DNA of 64,000 bases from Hawksworthiomyces lignivorus (lineage: Eukaryota; Ascomycota; Sordariomycetes; Ophiostomatales; Ophiostomataceae): NCBI GenBank assembly GCA_002917075.1, contig NTMA01000012.1, positions 186,001 to 250,000 on the forward strand. Reading direction: 5' to 3'. The notes below the pieces were generated by a model that was given only the letters and a program-made list of their open reading frames with translations, did no database searches and was not told where the DNA came from. Position 1 is the first letter of the stretch; every line of letters begins with the position of its first letter. A program made the translations under genes and the position numbers. Below are positions 22,701-35,496 of this stretch, piece after piece.

Positions 22701-24644
22701 CTACCTCTTTGCTCTGGTCTTGTTTTCTTGGGTCATTCCTTCTCTAATTTCGGTCTCATGTTGTATGGCAGCAAGCCACGATTGATACCTATTTCTCTTA
22801 ATGATATATAGCAGCAGTTTATCACGTCTTTCTGTTTATTTTGCCTTTTATTTTTAAGCTTGGGAGACAATAGCTGTGGAATTTCTTGGCATTTGTAGAT
22901 CCCATAGTATGAGGCTCATACGACGAGTATAGATAAATGCAATGACTCTCACAGTACGACCCCATGCCGTACGTAACCAAGCATAAGATTCTTGTTCCCT
23001 AACTATCACAGAGAAGTTCTGTCAGATAAATATGACTGCCAAGAGAATTCGAAAGGCTAGATGTGGTCTATTGCCAAAAACCTTGCCCAATTTCTTCGCG
23101 TTGGTAGTGTGAGCACGAATATTTACTCGTTAGCACCTCCCGCACCAGCTCATTGAGTGAGTAGATAAAACTATCCTTGATGAGAGACTTAATATATTTT
23201 TCTCTACATGTATAGGAGGTATTGGGGATAGAGAATGGCAGCATCTCAACATCCAATTCACATAATGGCAGACATATTCAGAAGCTAAGGCCCAAGGATC
23301 TTACATTTCTTAAATATACCTGAAAACCTCCGGGTATATAGATTGACTGTTTCAGTGAACTTCATATACTATTGCTTTCTTTATATATTATAACCGGCAG
23401 GCGGGAAATCCACTCCGACGAATCATTCGCACCCGTCAGCTTGCCCGTCGCTGCCGAGTCAAAAAAATGTTCCCCCTATCCAAGATCATAAAATAAACAA
23501 TTACGTTGCCCCTCAAAATACAGCCATCGATCTGTATATGGACGGCTTCTCTCAGTGAAAGATTTGGCTTTCCTTTCTGGGAGCTAACTTCCTGTCTCCG
23601 ATTCCAGAAGAAACCAGGAAGAGGCCAGGACTGGAGAGAGAAGAATGCGTGAGCTGTGGGCAATTGGATAGCTGGACGAAAAATAGAAGCTCTCAATCGA
23701 GACAGATGATAGCTGTCTAGGAGAAAAAAATGTTAGACAACATGTATTCATAACAAACTATGAAAAATCAAAACTCCGTCAGCTGGGCTAAACATTGCAA
23801 GCCATTAGGCGTACTTAGAGATAATTCCGGGATTCTATACATCATATCATTGTATTTCATCTGGAGTGCGTTCCAAGCCATTCTAGGCCAACCCCCATTT
23901 TACCATATTATTGTTATCCGTAAATTGTACAGAGAACATCGAGAGACAAAACCAACCGCGTAGAAGTCTCACCTCCATGAGCCTCCTCGTTGAACCCAAC
24001 CTCGAATTTTGCATCCTCTTTTTTGCCTTCTCTAATCTTTGCTGGATTTTATCACCTCGACGATTTGGCAAAGCGACGAATTTGTTCATGCCGCTGTGAC
24101 ACTTACATCTAAGACCGGACTCCGCTTGTGATCCGAATATTCTGTTTATCATAGATAAATTTCTGCTCATTTTAGCACATCCTTGTTTCTGAGACCGGTA
24201 ACAATCTGTCCACTTCTTTCACGATATCAAAAAGCATTTTCCTCTTCAGAATACCTAAATTTAGCTTGAGACCGCTGCAGCTCCTATCTCATCGCTGCCT
24301 CAAATATTTGGCTATTTTCTTCACTATTTTTTGGGGGGTGCTCTTAACTTGAATGATCTCCTGTTCCCGAGATGTGCACACATATGTGAGCATGTCGAGT
24401 TAGAAGGCGCTTCTTCAATCTTTTTTTTCCTGTCGCGATTCCCACTGAATGACCCAGATTATTCTCCATGGGATCTTTGGGGCTTGAGTTTTGCATCTTT
24501 TCCTAGCACTTGGGAATAGCAACCCAAGTGCGCTACCACCTCCCATATACCTCCAGCAAAGGTTCCCTAGCTTTTCTTCTATCTGAACGGCCAGTGCCAA
24601 GAAATTCCAGATCACCCCCACAGACTTAATCATATACTCTCACT
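19715..24644. other. AT-rich, gene-poor region
   Basis: About 4.9 kb, visibly richer in A and T than the flanking genes, with no gene I can support with confidence. The longest frames are a 153-codon one (listed separately) and a 112-codon minus-strand one (21541-21203) that begins with a hydrophobic stretch (MITIFTVLILSASLISVLIL). Neither has a recognisable domain. A short acidic coding-like fragment (GDETDEVNEIPTGPYQH, + strand from about 20282) may be a relic. The last ~100 bases before 24645 are the promoter of the ABC-B gene. Confidence 0.45.
20585..21046 (-). CDS. Hypothetical 153-residue frame in AT-rich DNA
   Basis: An ATG-initiated frame on the minus strand, uninterrupted for 153 codons, which is long for AT-rich DNA. 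The product is basic, with about one quarter Lys/Arg, and has pieces such as EGTFYRVFIPRRFRLAVKEM and KITFRWYYRLNVLFAAYFNF. I recognise no family. There are no neighbours to give context. It may be chance, an orphan gene or a fragment of a decayed one. Confidence 0.2.
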   Translation of the reverse strand: MRRRILKLNRTMAVGWVKVGMTRIVPAEGTFYRVFIPRRFRLAVKEMKCGKSKEKHIETVCGGNLKTLIETVNEHGDVKGKIRKILYSPKIGRKLRNKYPKITFRWYYRLNVLFAAYFNFYNDMHANIESHPFMLNVDTLPWLISAQRYLEVR

Positions 24645-27600
24645 ATGGATGTCCCTGAAGATAGTAGGCCGCCGCAGGATGATCATCAGCCCGATCATTC
24701 TGTCCGCCAAGTAGCGTCCAACGTCACACTATGGCCAGCATATCAATACTCCAGTAATTCCGGCGTACCAAACCATCATGGTCACGACCAGGATTCACTT
24801 CAACAAAATAATAATGTACAGCACCACTCTCTGAGGATGTTGTCAACACGGACATCGGCTACTACGCTGACAACACTGCCGCACACCGCTGTTGAAGTTG
24901 AAGATCTAGCAGAACAAGATGAAGGGGAATTGACAACTCGTCAGTCGCCTCCTGCTTCAATATCAGGATCCGCTTTGGATCAAAATCAGAATTTAGCTTC
25001 CGGCGTAGAGCCACCAGTTTTGACTGCTCCACAAGAAGCACGGCTCTCCTCTCAGATGCTTCAAGTGCTAGGTCCGCCAACGACGGCATCAAGAACTATC
25101 ACCGGAACGGCCACCTCTTCCGCGCCTCGTCAATCCCGGCCAATCTTCCACAGATTGACCAGGGTTTTAGGCCGGAATGATGCACCACCCCCTCTGGACC
25201 TTGGGCCAGGAGAGGCAGGAGCCGCAGAAAAAATGAAAAAGAAGAAGAGCAAAACATCATTTGGTATCAAAACTGAGACAAAAACGAAATTTCGAGATTT
25301 TTTTGTAAGAACCTCGGGGGAGTTGGTGAGATAATAAACATCTTAGAGAGGGATAGGAGCTAATCCGAGCAGCGAATATTCTCTTATTCGACATGGACAG
25401 ACCGGTTACTCATTATCCTGGCATGTATCGCATCCATTTGCACGGGCATTACTATGCCATTGATGAATGTCGTCTTTGGTACGTAGGACAACCTCTCAAG
25501 GGTATTGGATACGGAAAATTTGAAATGATTTTTGCTGACACAAAAACAGGCCGTTCATTTGGTTCCTTTAATGGATACGATAAGGGCGGCAAAAAGATCG
25601 CGGTGACTGAAGAGATGTTTATGCAAGAGATTCTTACTTGTGTGTAAGTGCTTGCACCTTCTCCAGCTACTTCGTTGGCCAAGTTGAACTCACCATTCAC
25701 AGATACTATTTGATATATATTTTTGTTGCTCGGCTAGTGTTTGGATACATTGCATTCGTGAGTCCAAATATTTCCTAGACTTTCCAGGGCATGCTGCCTT
25801 CTGCTAACTTGGAGCCCTAGTTCGGATTCCGCATCAGCAGCCTCCGTATCGCGGCAGCTATACGCCTCGAGTATATGCGATGTCTACTTGCCCAGCCTGT
25901 CGCGTTGCTGGATTGTCTCCCCCCCGGCCAGACAGCGGCTGTCATCACCATCACGGCGAACACACTCCAGTTGGGCATCTCTGAAAAATTATCCAGCTTC
26001 TTGCAGTCTATTACGTTGGTGGTGGCGTCGCTCGTTGTCTCTCTCTGGTTCAGTTGGAGCTTGACGCTTGTGACCAGCACCGGCGTAGTCTTCATCATCG
26101 CGGTGTACTCCATCACGACACCGCTTCTCGTACGAATCCTAAATCAGGTTCAAGAGAGTGAGATGAAGGCGGCTACAGTGGCCAGCGAAATCTTTTCGTC
26201 GATTCGCATGGTCAATGCATGCGGTGCTGAGGATAAAATGGCGGCACGATACACTGCATGCTCAGAAGAGTCGCGCCGCCGCGGCTTGCGTATGTCGCCG
26301 GTTATCGCCTTTCAACAGACTCCCGTCTTTTTTACCATTTATGCGTAAGTTTTTCTTCAAGATAAAATTGCCACATGAGATTTGTGCTTGATAGATTTTA
26401 TGTTCACTTGCTGAATCTCACTACCCCAGAACGTTCGCTCTTGGGTTTTGGTTCTCGCTAAGAGAGTACACGCAGGGCGTCATCGACAGCCCTCAATCGC
26501 TTATCATGTAGGTTTCTTCACTTCATATGCACAAGTTGGTTTACCATCTCTTCTTTGACTAACAAAGCAGTGTGCTCTTCTCTGTTATGTTGATGACTAC
26601 ATCAATTACAAGTATTACCACCCCATTGTCTGGTGCCGCACGTGCTGCCACCGCAGCTACAATCTTTTATGCGACGATTGATGCGCCCAAACCGCAATCA
26701 GGAGGCTTCAAGGATGGCCCTGAAGCGGAGGCAGCCAGGACGGGAGATATTGTCCTCGAGAATGTCCACTTCAGCTATCCCATGCGGCCCGATCTCAAGA
26801 TCCTTGACGATCTTAGTGTGACCTTTCCCTCTGGCAAGATGACCGCTATCGTGGGTCCATCGGGATCTGGAAAGAGCACAATTGTCTCTCTCATCGAGAG
26901 GTGGTACGATCTGGACGACAGCGGATTGAGTTTTGCGATGGGCCGTATCTCGGCTGGTGGCCAGCGTCTTCGAGACCTGGACCGCCGCTGGTGGCGTACC
27001 CAGGTCGGCCTCGTCCAGCAGGAGCCATTCCTCTTTAATGACACCATTTTCCGCAACGTGGAGTACGGGCTTGTGGGCACTCCCTGGGAGACGGCACCTG
27101 AAGATGAGCGTAGGAGGCTCGTAGAGAACGCGTGCCGTGAGGCGTTTGCTGACGAGTTCATCAACCGGCTGCCCGAAGGCTACCAGACCGTGGCGGGTGA
27201 CGCGGGCATCAAGCTCAGCGGTGGCCAGAGACAGCGGCTCGCGATTGCGCGCGCCATCGTGAAGCAGCCATCCGTGCTGGTGCTGGACGAAGCCACCAGC
27301 GCCATCGATGTGCGGGGAGAGCAGGTGGTGCAGGCGGCGCTGGATCGGGTCTCTCGCAACCGAACAACAATTACAATCGCCCATCGGCTGTCGACCGTAT
27401 GCAAGGCAGACAACATTATCGTGATCCGCAAGGGCAAGATGGTGGAGCAAGGAACGCACGAGGAATTGATGGCACTAGGCGAGGGCGGAGCTTACTATGG
27501 TCTAGCCACAGCGCAGCATCTGATGCGTGAACAAGAGGGCGAGAATGAAGAGATGAGAAAAAGTGCAAGAGAAGATCCTGAAAACGAGAAAACAGCTGCA

Positions 27601-30238
27601 GATTTTCATCCTCCAACTACCGCTGGATCAAGCCGGTCGGCCCAATCTCAAGATTCCCACGAGCGGAAAAGCACACTTATCATTACTGAAGACGCCGTTA
27701 TCCGTCCAGAGAGCAGCACAGTACATGAAGGACATGATGGTTCTCTGGCTGCCGACGCAGAGCTGGGCACACTTGGAAACCATGTGCGACCTAACGGCTC
27801 ACAGCAACATGACCCTGAGAAGGCATTAGAGTCTACATCAGCGCCAAAAGAGCGTGGCTTCATAGGTAGTTTCTTTTTGCTACTCAGTGAACAGCGTGCG
27901 CAGTGGCGGTTGTACACAATTTTGTTTACTAGTGCTGTCGCCGCAGGAGGTATGTGATCTTATTCAAGCTCCTTTTTACTTTTCAACTTTTCTCTAACCT
28001 TCTCGCAGCTAGCACTCCCATCCAGGCATATCTATTTGCTGTCTTGATATCGCTCTTCTCCTTCTTTGGCAGCGGCGACTGGTTGCAGCGGTTGATCAAC
28101 TTCTGGTGTTTGATGTTCACAGTATTGGCCATTGGTGTCGGTATTAGCTACTTTGCTCTTTGCTGGTCTGCAACGACCACGGCATTTGTAAGTAAAAAAG
28201 GAGGTAGAGGATAGCCAAAGTTAAGAGGCTGACAGAGCGCAGAACATCACGCAACACTATCGCAAAGAGTACATATCCAACATCTTGGCCAAGCCTGTGG
28301 CATTCTTCGATGCCGACAAAAACAGCGTGGGTGCCCTGACGGCGCGGATAGCAACGGACCCGACGCAGCTGCAGCAGCTACTGGGCATGAACATGGCATT
28401 TGTGATGATCTCCGTGCTCAATGTGATCGGCTGTCTGGCGGTGAGCTTCGCCTTCGGATGGAAGCTCACGCTTGTGACGGTGGTGACTTCGATGCCGGTG
28501 CTGCTCGGCGCCGCTTTTGTGCGATTGCGGCACGAGCGGCAGTTTGAGAAGGCGAACAACGCCGTGTTTGAAGAGAGCGCCAAGTTCGCGACGGAGGCCG
28601 TCGGTGCGTTCCGGACGGTGTCGGCACTGACGCTCGAGGAGACAATCAGCACACGTTATGCCAACTTGTTGCGGTCACACATTCGCGCAGCCTTGGCCAA
28701 GTCGAGTATTTCGACTTTTGTCTACTCTATGAGCGATAGTATTGCACTTCTCTGCATGGCGTTTGTCCTATGGTAAGTTTTCCCCCTCTCCGCCCACGAG
28801 GGATGGGAACTTGGCAGGCAATGCTGACAATAAAAAGGTACGGAGGCAAGCTTATGGCGAATCACGAATATATGCCATTCCAATATGGTAAGTTTGAAAA
28901 AGAACATACGTTTTTATGAAATAGTACACAGCACTAACAGCATACAGTGGTCGTGTACATCGCTGTCATGCAGGGTGGCATGGGGGCCGGACAATGGCTC
29001 AGCTTCGGACCAAGTAAGTGCACCGCTTGACATGTGGCTCGTACGTTATCCCCTGCTAACAAGTCGCAGACATTGCTCAAGCTTCGGCAGCTGCCAATCG
29101 TATATTGGATATGCGCAGCAAGGAGCAGACAAATGGTCGGCTGGTGTCTCTCGATGTGGGTGATATCGGCGTCGAGGATAAGGGCGTCAAAATCGAATTC
29201 CGCGATGTGTGGTTCCGATACCCAACACGAGATGCGCCGGTCTTGAACGGACTGAACATGACGGTATGTCACCGGTCTTATTAATTATATACTTTGTTGT
29301 AGTCCACAGCTCTCGCTGATAGTGCTTCTCAGATCGAAAAAGGACAATTTGCTGCAGTTGTCGGTCATTCCGGTGAGCAAGTATAAATCTCTCTATCACC
29401 TACCCTTCCCTTGCTAACATCTCAGGCTGTGGCAAAACAACCGTCATCTCATTGCTCGAAAGGTAGAGGAGCCCCATATCCGCTTGATGAACAGATGAAC
29501 TTCGAGCTAATCGAGGACATCCTCTAGGTTCTATCGTGCTAACAGCGGTGACATCCTCTACAACGGTCTCTCTATTGACGACCTCGCTCTCCACGACTAC
29601 CGCCGGGACATTTCGCTGGTGGCCCAGGAGCCCAGCCTCTTCGACGGCACGCTGCGCGAGAACATCTTGCTGGGCATCGAGGACGAACGCGGCTTTCCCA
29701 CCGAGCGCCTGTACGCGGCCTGCGCCGACGCCGGCATCCACGACTTTATCATGTCGCTGCCCCAAGGCTACGAAACCCCCGTGGGCAGCCGCGGCGTGGC
29801 GCTGTCGGGCGGGCAGAAGCAGCGCGTGGCCATCGCGCGGGCGCTGGTGCGGCGGCCGCGGCTGCTGCTGCTGGACGAGGCGACGTCGAACCTGGACGCG
29901 GAGACGGAGCGCCAGGTGCAGGCCGTGTTCGAGCGGCAGCGCGGGCTCAGTAAAGGCCTCACCGGCCGTGAAGGGGCCACAACGCCAGCCGCGGCCGACG
30001 CCGGCTGCACGACGGTGGTGGTCGCCCACCGGCTGGCGACGGTGCAGCGGGCCGACGTGATCTTTGTTCTGGGCGACGGGCGCGTGCTGGAAAAGGGCAA
30101 CCACGCGTCTCTGCTGGCGCAGCGCGGCGTCTACTACCAGATGGTATGTCGTTTTCTCCCCTTTCATGCGTTCCATGTTCTCTTCGGAACTCCTGCTAAT
30201 AAGAAAAATAGTGCCAGGCACAAGCGCTGGACAGGTAG
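24645..30238 (+). CDS. Full-size ABC-B (MDR-type) multidrug efflux transporter
   Basis: Sixteen exons: 24645-25325, 25373-25478, 25550-25643, 25703-25757, 25821-26344, 26430-26507, 26571-27949, 28009-28187, 28243-28772, 28838-28887, 28948-29013, 29070-29263, 29333-29372, 29426-29462, 29528-30143, 30212-30238; the total of 4656 bases gives 1551 residues. Order: a polar N-terminal extension (1-227), membrane domain 1 (from [20 protein letters not shown]), NBD1 with Walker [10 protein letters not shown] (~607), signature LSGGQRQR (~727) and Walker [10 protein letters not shown] (~749), a charged linker, membrane domain 2, and NBD2 with Walker A GHSGCGKTT (~1325), signature LSGGQKQR (~1428) and Walker [10 protein letters not shown] (~1448). 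Both sites look catalytically complete. Proteins of this type pump hydrophobic drugs and metabolites across the plasma membrane. It lies tail to tail with a second pump. The substrate is unknown. Confidence 0.93.
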
Positions 30239-30722
30239 GGGTTGGCTGTAGGAATTGATGGACACGATAGATCGCCTTAGATGGATTGTCGATTTTGCAT
30301 ATTTGTAATGGTTCTCTTTTTCATCATAGACGTTTACGAGTTTGTATGATTCATTGGTTATTCATTGTTTTTTCTCTCTCCAAGATTATTTAGTTTCTTC
30401 TATTTTATTAGATACACTCTAGCTCTTTATTTACATCCCAATATAAAACCCGTACTTTTCAACGGAGACAGCAAAGAGATAAAAGGAAAAGAAAAAAAGG
30501 AAGTGAAGCAGCAGTGGACAGTAGAGGAAATTGTACAAAAATAGAGGAGAATAAAGGAAAAATGCAGGCAGCCACCAGAGACATCATGCAAGAGGAATGC
30601 AAGAGACGTAGGATAAGTGAATAAAGAAAAGGAATTAAAAGAACGAGATAGTTGGTTTTATGCTGTGCGGATACGAAACGAACAACTCCCCCCTCCCCCT
30701 TTTAGCCGTGGGCAGCAGAACT
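30239..30722. terminator. Convergent 3' intergenic region between two ABC transporter genes
   Basis: 484 bases shared by the 3' ends of the ABC-B (+) and ABC-G (-) genes. The first half is T-rich and the second A-rich on the + strand, consistent with facing poly(A) regions. No coding exon is seen. Confidence 0.45.
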
Positions 30723-33700
30723 TTAGTCCTTCTTGGTCTTAACTGTCTTCTTCTTCTTGGGCACGCGCACCAGCCAGTAGACGAAGAGAGCGGCGAAGAT
30801 GTTGAAGATGATGTAGGCCCAGAGGATGCCAAAGTTCCGCCAGCGGTCGTCGTAGTTGGACTGCACGCCGGCCAGCGCCGTGTTGGTGTCGCCGACGGAG
30901 CAGTACTCGCAGTTGGACGTGGCGTTGCCGTTGGTCACGTAGCCGCCCGTGGCTGTGATGTAGGCGCTCAGGTAGTCGCCGCACGTCTGGCCGCTGGGGG
31001 GGTCGAAGTGCAGGTACTCGTTCGCCGCGCAGGTGACGCTGGTGTTGGCGACGCCAACTGCTAACATGGCCGATATCAAATAGGTAAAGGGCGACAGGCG
31101 GTACATGAAGATCCAGAAGTGAGGCATGCTCTGCGGGGTGGCAAGGACACCGCAGAAGATGAGGCAGAGCGAGAACAGCAGATTGGCAATGTTGCCGCCG
31201 GCCTCGGCGGTCTCGAAGCCAGCGATGATAAAGTCGGTGAAGGTGGACGTGAAGAGCAGGAAGCAGAGCAGCAGCAGGAACATGAGGGCGCCGCGCTCGG
31301 CCACCTGGCCCGAGGGCTCGGCGTTCTTGTACAGGCCGATGGGGTAGTACCAACAGAAATACATGAGCACGGCCATGAGCGTGTTCCAGGGCAGCTCCAC
31401 GACGATCTGCGACAGCATGAAGATGCGCCAGCTGTAGACCTTGGATGGCCGCTCGCGCACCTCGTATAGGGACCGCTGGATGACAAAGTGGGGCATCGTC
31501 TGCTGGACCAGCTGGCCGAACACGGTGAGCAGCTGGAACAGGGAGAACATCTGATTCTGGAAGCCCTGGATGGTCAGGGGCGCTTTGAAGAAGACGAAAC
31601 CGATAAACAGTGCGACCAGGACACACAGCGCCATCTTGCTGTAGATGTACGACGGCGTGCGCCAGTACTGCTGGAAGACACGCCAGACGACCTCGCGGAA
31701 CTGCTGCATGAAGGACGCGGCAAACTCGCGGTAGTCGGCATCCGACTTCTCGGGGGCGGGAGCTGGGTTGTCGCGTAGGCGCTGCAGCTCGCCACGGACG
31801 GCCGTGTATTCCGGAGAGTTACGCCACGTCTGGAACCAGTCAATGTCCGAGTGCGTGCCGGGGGCGGCGCCGATCACCTCGAGCATCCACTCGGCGGGGT
31901 TGGCATCTTCGGGGCAAGGGTGGCCACCATTGCGCTCAAAGTAGCTGGTCATGGTCTTGGAGTTTTCGCCAATATCGCCAAAGTAGACAGTCTTGCCGCC
32001 CTTGGCCAGGAACAGGAGCCGGTCGAAGCGCTGGAAGAGCATAGCCGAAGGCTGGTGGATGGTGCACAGAACGGCCTGGCCGCTCTTGGTCAGCTTCTCA
32101 AGCAAGTCCAGGATAGCCCAGGAGGTCTGCGAGTCCAGACCCGACGTGGGCTCGTCGACGAAGAGCAGAAGAGGAGGCTTAGCAGCTAGCTCCACACCAA
32201 CTACAACAGAGGTCAGCAAAATTCAAAGAGAGAACAAGGAAAAAAAGGGGAGGAGAGTCAAGCAGAGACGGAAGAAAACTCACTTGTCAGTCGCTTGCGC
32301 TGTTCCACGTTGAGACCTTCGCCGGGCACGCCGACGACGGCCTCGGCATACTCCTGCATGTCTAGCAGCTTGATGACCTCGTCGACGTAGGCGAGCTTCT
32401 CGGCGCGGGGAACGTGGCTGGGCTGGCGGAGGAGGGCGCTGAAGTTGAGGGCCTCGCGGACGGTGGTGGTCTGCAGATGCAGGTCCTGCTGCTGCACGTA
32501 GCCGGTCTTGCGCTGGAAGGACGCGTCCCGCTCGTGGCCGTCCACAAACATGTCGCCGGTGATGACGCCCATGGACGTGCGGTCGGCCAAGCAGTCGAGC
32601 AGGGTGGTCTTGCCGGCGCCGGAGACGCCCATCAGAGCCGTTAGCGTGCCGGGCTTCACCCAGCCGTCGACGTGGTCCAGAATGCGGCGGTCCTCGCTCT
32701 TGATCTTGACGTTGTAGCACACGTCCTGCCAGTGGAAGACGCTGGTCTGCTTCTGCAGGACGCCGGCCCCCTCGTTGTCGCTCGACGAGCCGGGCTTCTC
32801 CTGCAGGCCTCCGGCGGCGGAGCCGCCAGACTCGGCGTCGCCCTTGCTCTCCTTGAAGATGGCCGGCTTGTGGCCGCGGCGGAAGACGAGCACCTCGCCC
32901 TTGGACTTCTTCTCGGACACCAGCTCGGCGGCGACCATGTAGGTGAAGAGGAAGAACAGGATGAAGCAGATGACGATGCCAAAGTTGCGCCAGCGGTGCG
33001 AGTTGTAGTAGCGCAGGGCCAGGCTCAGATACCGGTCGCCGTCGACGTAGTTGTTGCCAGCGACGGAGCCGACAGCAGAGCACACGCGGTTGGCGTCGGC
33101 GACGTTGGCGTAGGCGGGGATGGCAGGGCTGGGGATGTAGTTGTCGCACAGGAACTTGCGGCCGGTGAACTCGTTGACCATCAGAGCCTCAAACGCGTAG
33201 GCAAGCGGGTCGATGTAGTTCATCCAGCGGCACCAACCGAGCATGTAGTCGATGGGAATGACGAAACCGGTGAAGACGACCAGGCCGAGGATGATGAGAG
33301 CAGCCGGTACCATGGCCTGAGACAGCGTGCGGGACGCCGAGGCAATGGTGCGGAAGATCATGGACATGGCCAGGACGGTCACGAAACTAATCAGCAGGTA
33401 GAAGAAGAAAGGCCCGGGCTCGCGCCGCAAATTGGTCATGAAGTACAGGGCCAAGTTGAACGTGAGACAGTTTGCCACCTTGTACGGCATATCGCACAAC
33501 ATAGAGGCGACGGCTTCGGCAGACGGGTGATACAGGGCATAGCGGTCGTGCTTCTCGACAATGGGCCGCTGGGCATACAGGGTGAGAATCTCGAGGGCGC
33601 TGGAGAAGGCGTTCATCAGGCAGGCAAAGAAGAGTAGGGCACCGCGCTGGAAGAAGCTGCTCGTGGTGGGCTGCAGGTTGAAGAAGACGGAGGCGACAAT

Positions 33701-35496
33701 CAGGGACATGATGAAGTTGCCGATCAGGGCACCGATGGTCAGGCTCGGGTCGCCGATCAGCCGCCTCCATCCGCGCCACAGACACAGCTGCACCTGCTGC
33801 CCGTAGGACAAGGTGAAGGGGCTGTTAGCGCGCTGCGCGCGGGCCTGCTGGGCGCGCTTGGACGCGCGGAAGGCCTCGGCGTCGGGGCCGTTGATGGGAT
33901 GGCTGGTCTTGTAGTCCTCGATGTCGGCCCGCAGGGCCTTGTACTGCTCGCTGTTGCGCCAGGCGGCGGCAAACTCGTCGGGCGTGCGCGGCGCGCGACC
34001 CTCGAAGCCCTTGCGCACAGTGCGTTCCTGGGGCGAAGTCATGGAGGTCAGGAAATCGGGCGTGGTGGCGCGCGGCGCGCACTCGAAGCCCAGGTCGATA
34101 AAGTACTGGCGGGCGGCGCCGGCAGGGCCGAAGTAGATCTGGCGGCCCTCGTAGAGGACGGCGGCCTTGTCAAAGAGGTCGTAGGCGCTCTGGGGCGCCT
34201 GGTAGATGGAGACGCAGGCGGTGCTGCCAAAGAGCTCGGTCTGGGTGCGCAGGGTGCGGCAGAACTCGATGGCGTTGGCGCTGTCCAGACCGCGCGTGCT
34301 GTTGTCCCAGCACTGCAGCGGAGCACCAGACAGGGCGGCCTCGGCAATAGTCACACGCTTGCGCTCACCACCGGAAACACCGCGAACATACTCGTTACCG
34401 ACACGGGTGTTGATGGTATGCGAGATACCAAACATGGCCATGACGACGTCGCGCAGGTGGTTCGCAAAGGCGGTCTTGGGAATGCCGTCGGGCAGCGAGC
34501 GGGGTGCACGCGCGCGGGCGGCAAAAGTGAGCGTGTCTCCAACAGACAGCTGCGGGAAGTGCACATCCACCTCAGCAGTGTAGATGGCCTCGCCACGGTG
34601 ACGAGTGTGCATTTCCTTGGCGGTCAAACCTAGGGCCACGTTAGAAAAACAAGGAATCCGCATGGGATGCACAATCCCGAGGGTTAAAAAATTCGCTTAC
34701 CTTGGTAGTTGAAATAGGACTTCTCATCAATAAAGATGCCGTTCGTCTCGCCGGCAATGGTCTTGAGGAGCGTCGTGCAGCCGGCACCGGGGGGACCCAG
34801 GACGACGAGCATCTCGCCCTTGCGGACAACACCGTCGAAGTTGCGCAGGATGTCAATGCGCCTCTGGCCGCCGCCAAAGATGCGACGAGCGTAGCCAGCC
34901 AGCTCCAGCCAGACGTTGGCAACGTCTTTCTGGTAGTCGGTCGGCTTGCCGAAGCCGTACACGTTGAGGTCCTGGAAGCTGACGCCAGACGTGCGGAACT
35001 CGTGGCCCTCACGCGAGACCATGTCGACGACGGCCTTGGCCCAGGCGCGGCCGCTAAAGTTCTCGCTTGCCGGGTTCAGCGGCGAATTGGGGTCGTCGGC
35101 TTCCCGGAAGACATCGTGGCCGGCAAAGGCGCCCGAGGCCTGCGACTGGCGAGTGTACTCGCGGGCAAGCTCCTGGACGGCGCTGCTGCGGCGCTGCATC
35201 TCAACCACTTCTTCTTCGTCGTCATCGTCGTCATCATCGTCGTCATGTGCGCCAGCTGGCGGCGGCGACACTTCTTTATCTTTGGCGTGCGCGTCAGTCG
35301 GCTCACCAGTCTCGGTGAGAGACGTAGTACGGGTGCCCGCGTCGTCGGCAGCGGCGGCGGGTGCACCCCTCACCGGCTCCGTGCCGGCGGCATTGATGTC
35401 ATCCTGTTCGTGGGTGGTGCGGTGCGCAAGTGGCAGCCCCATGGATTGTGCCGTGTGGTCGTAATTCCCGAAGGAACCCGTCCCGATGAAGGACAT
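30723..35496 (-). CDS. Full-size ABC-G (PDR-type) pleiotropic drug resistance transporter
   Basis: Three exons on the minus strand: 35496-34701, 34629-32284, 32200-30723; the total of 4620 bases gives 1539 residues. The start is the first in-frame ATG ([20 protein letters not shown]). Reverse NBD-TMD topology is typical of the family. NBD1 has the PDR-type Walker [10 protein letters not shown] (~232, Cys for Lys), signature VSGGERKR (~347) and degenerate Walker [16 protein letters not shown]2 has a canonical Walker [10 protein letters not shown] (~933), a degenerate signature NVEQRKRLT (~1042) and an intact Walker [15 protein letters not shown]. Two six-helix membrane domains follow their NBDs; the second has the large cysteine-containing outer loop ([20 protein letters not shown]). 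The N-terminus carries an aspartate run. Family members expel azoles, fungicides and plant or microbial toxins across the plasma membrane. The intron at 32283-32201 splits the NBD2 signature from Walker B. Confidence 0.93.
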
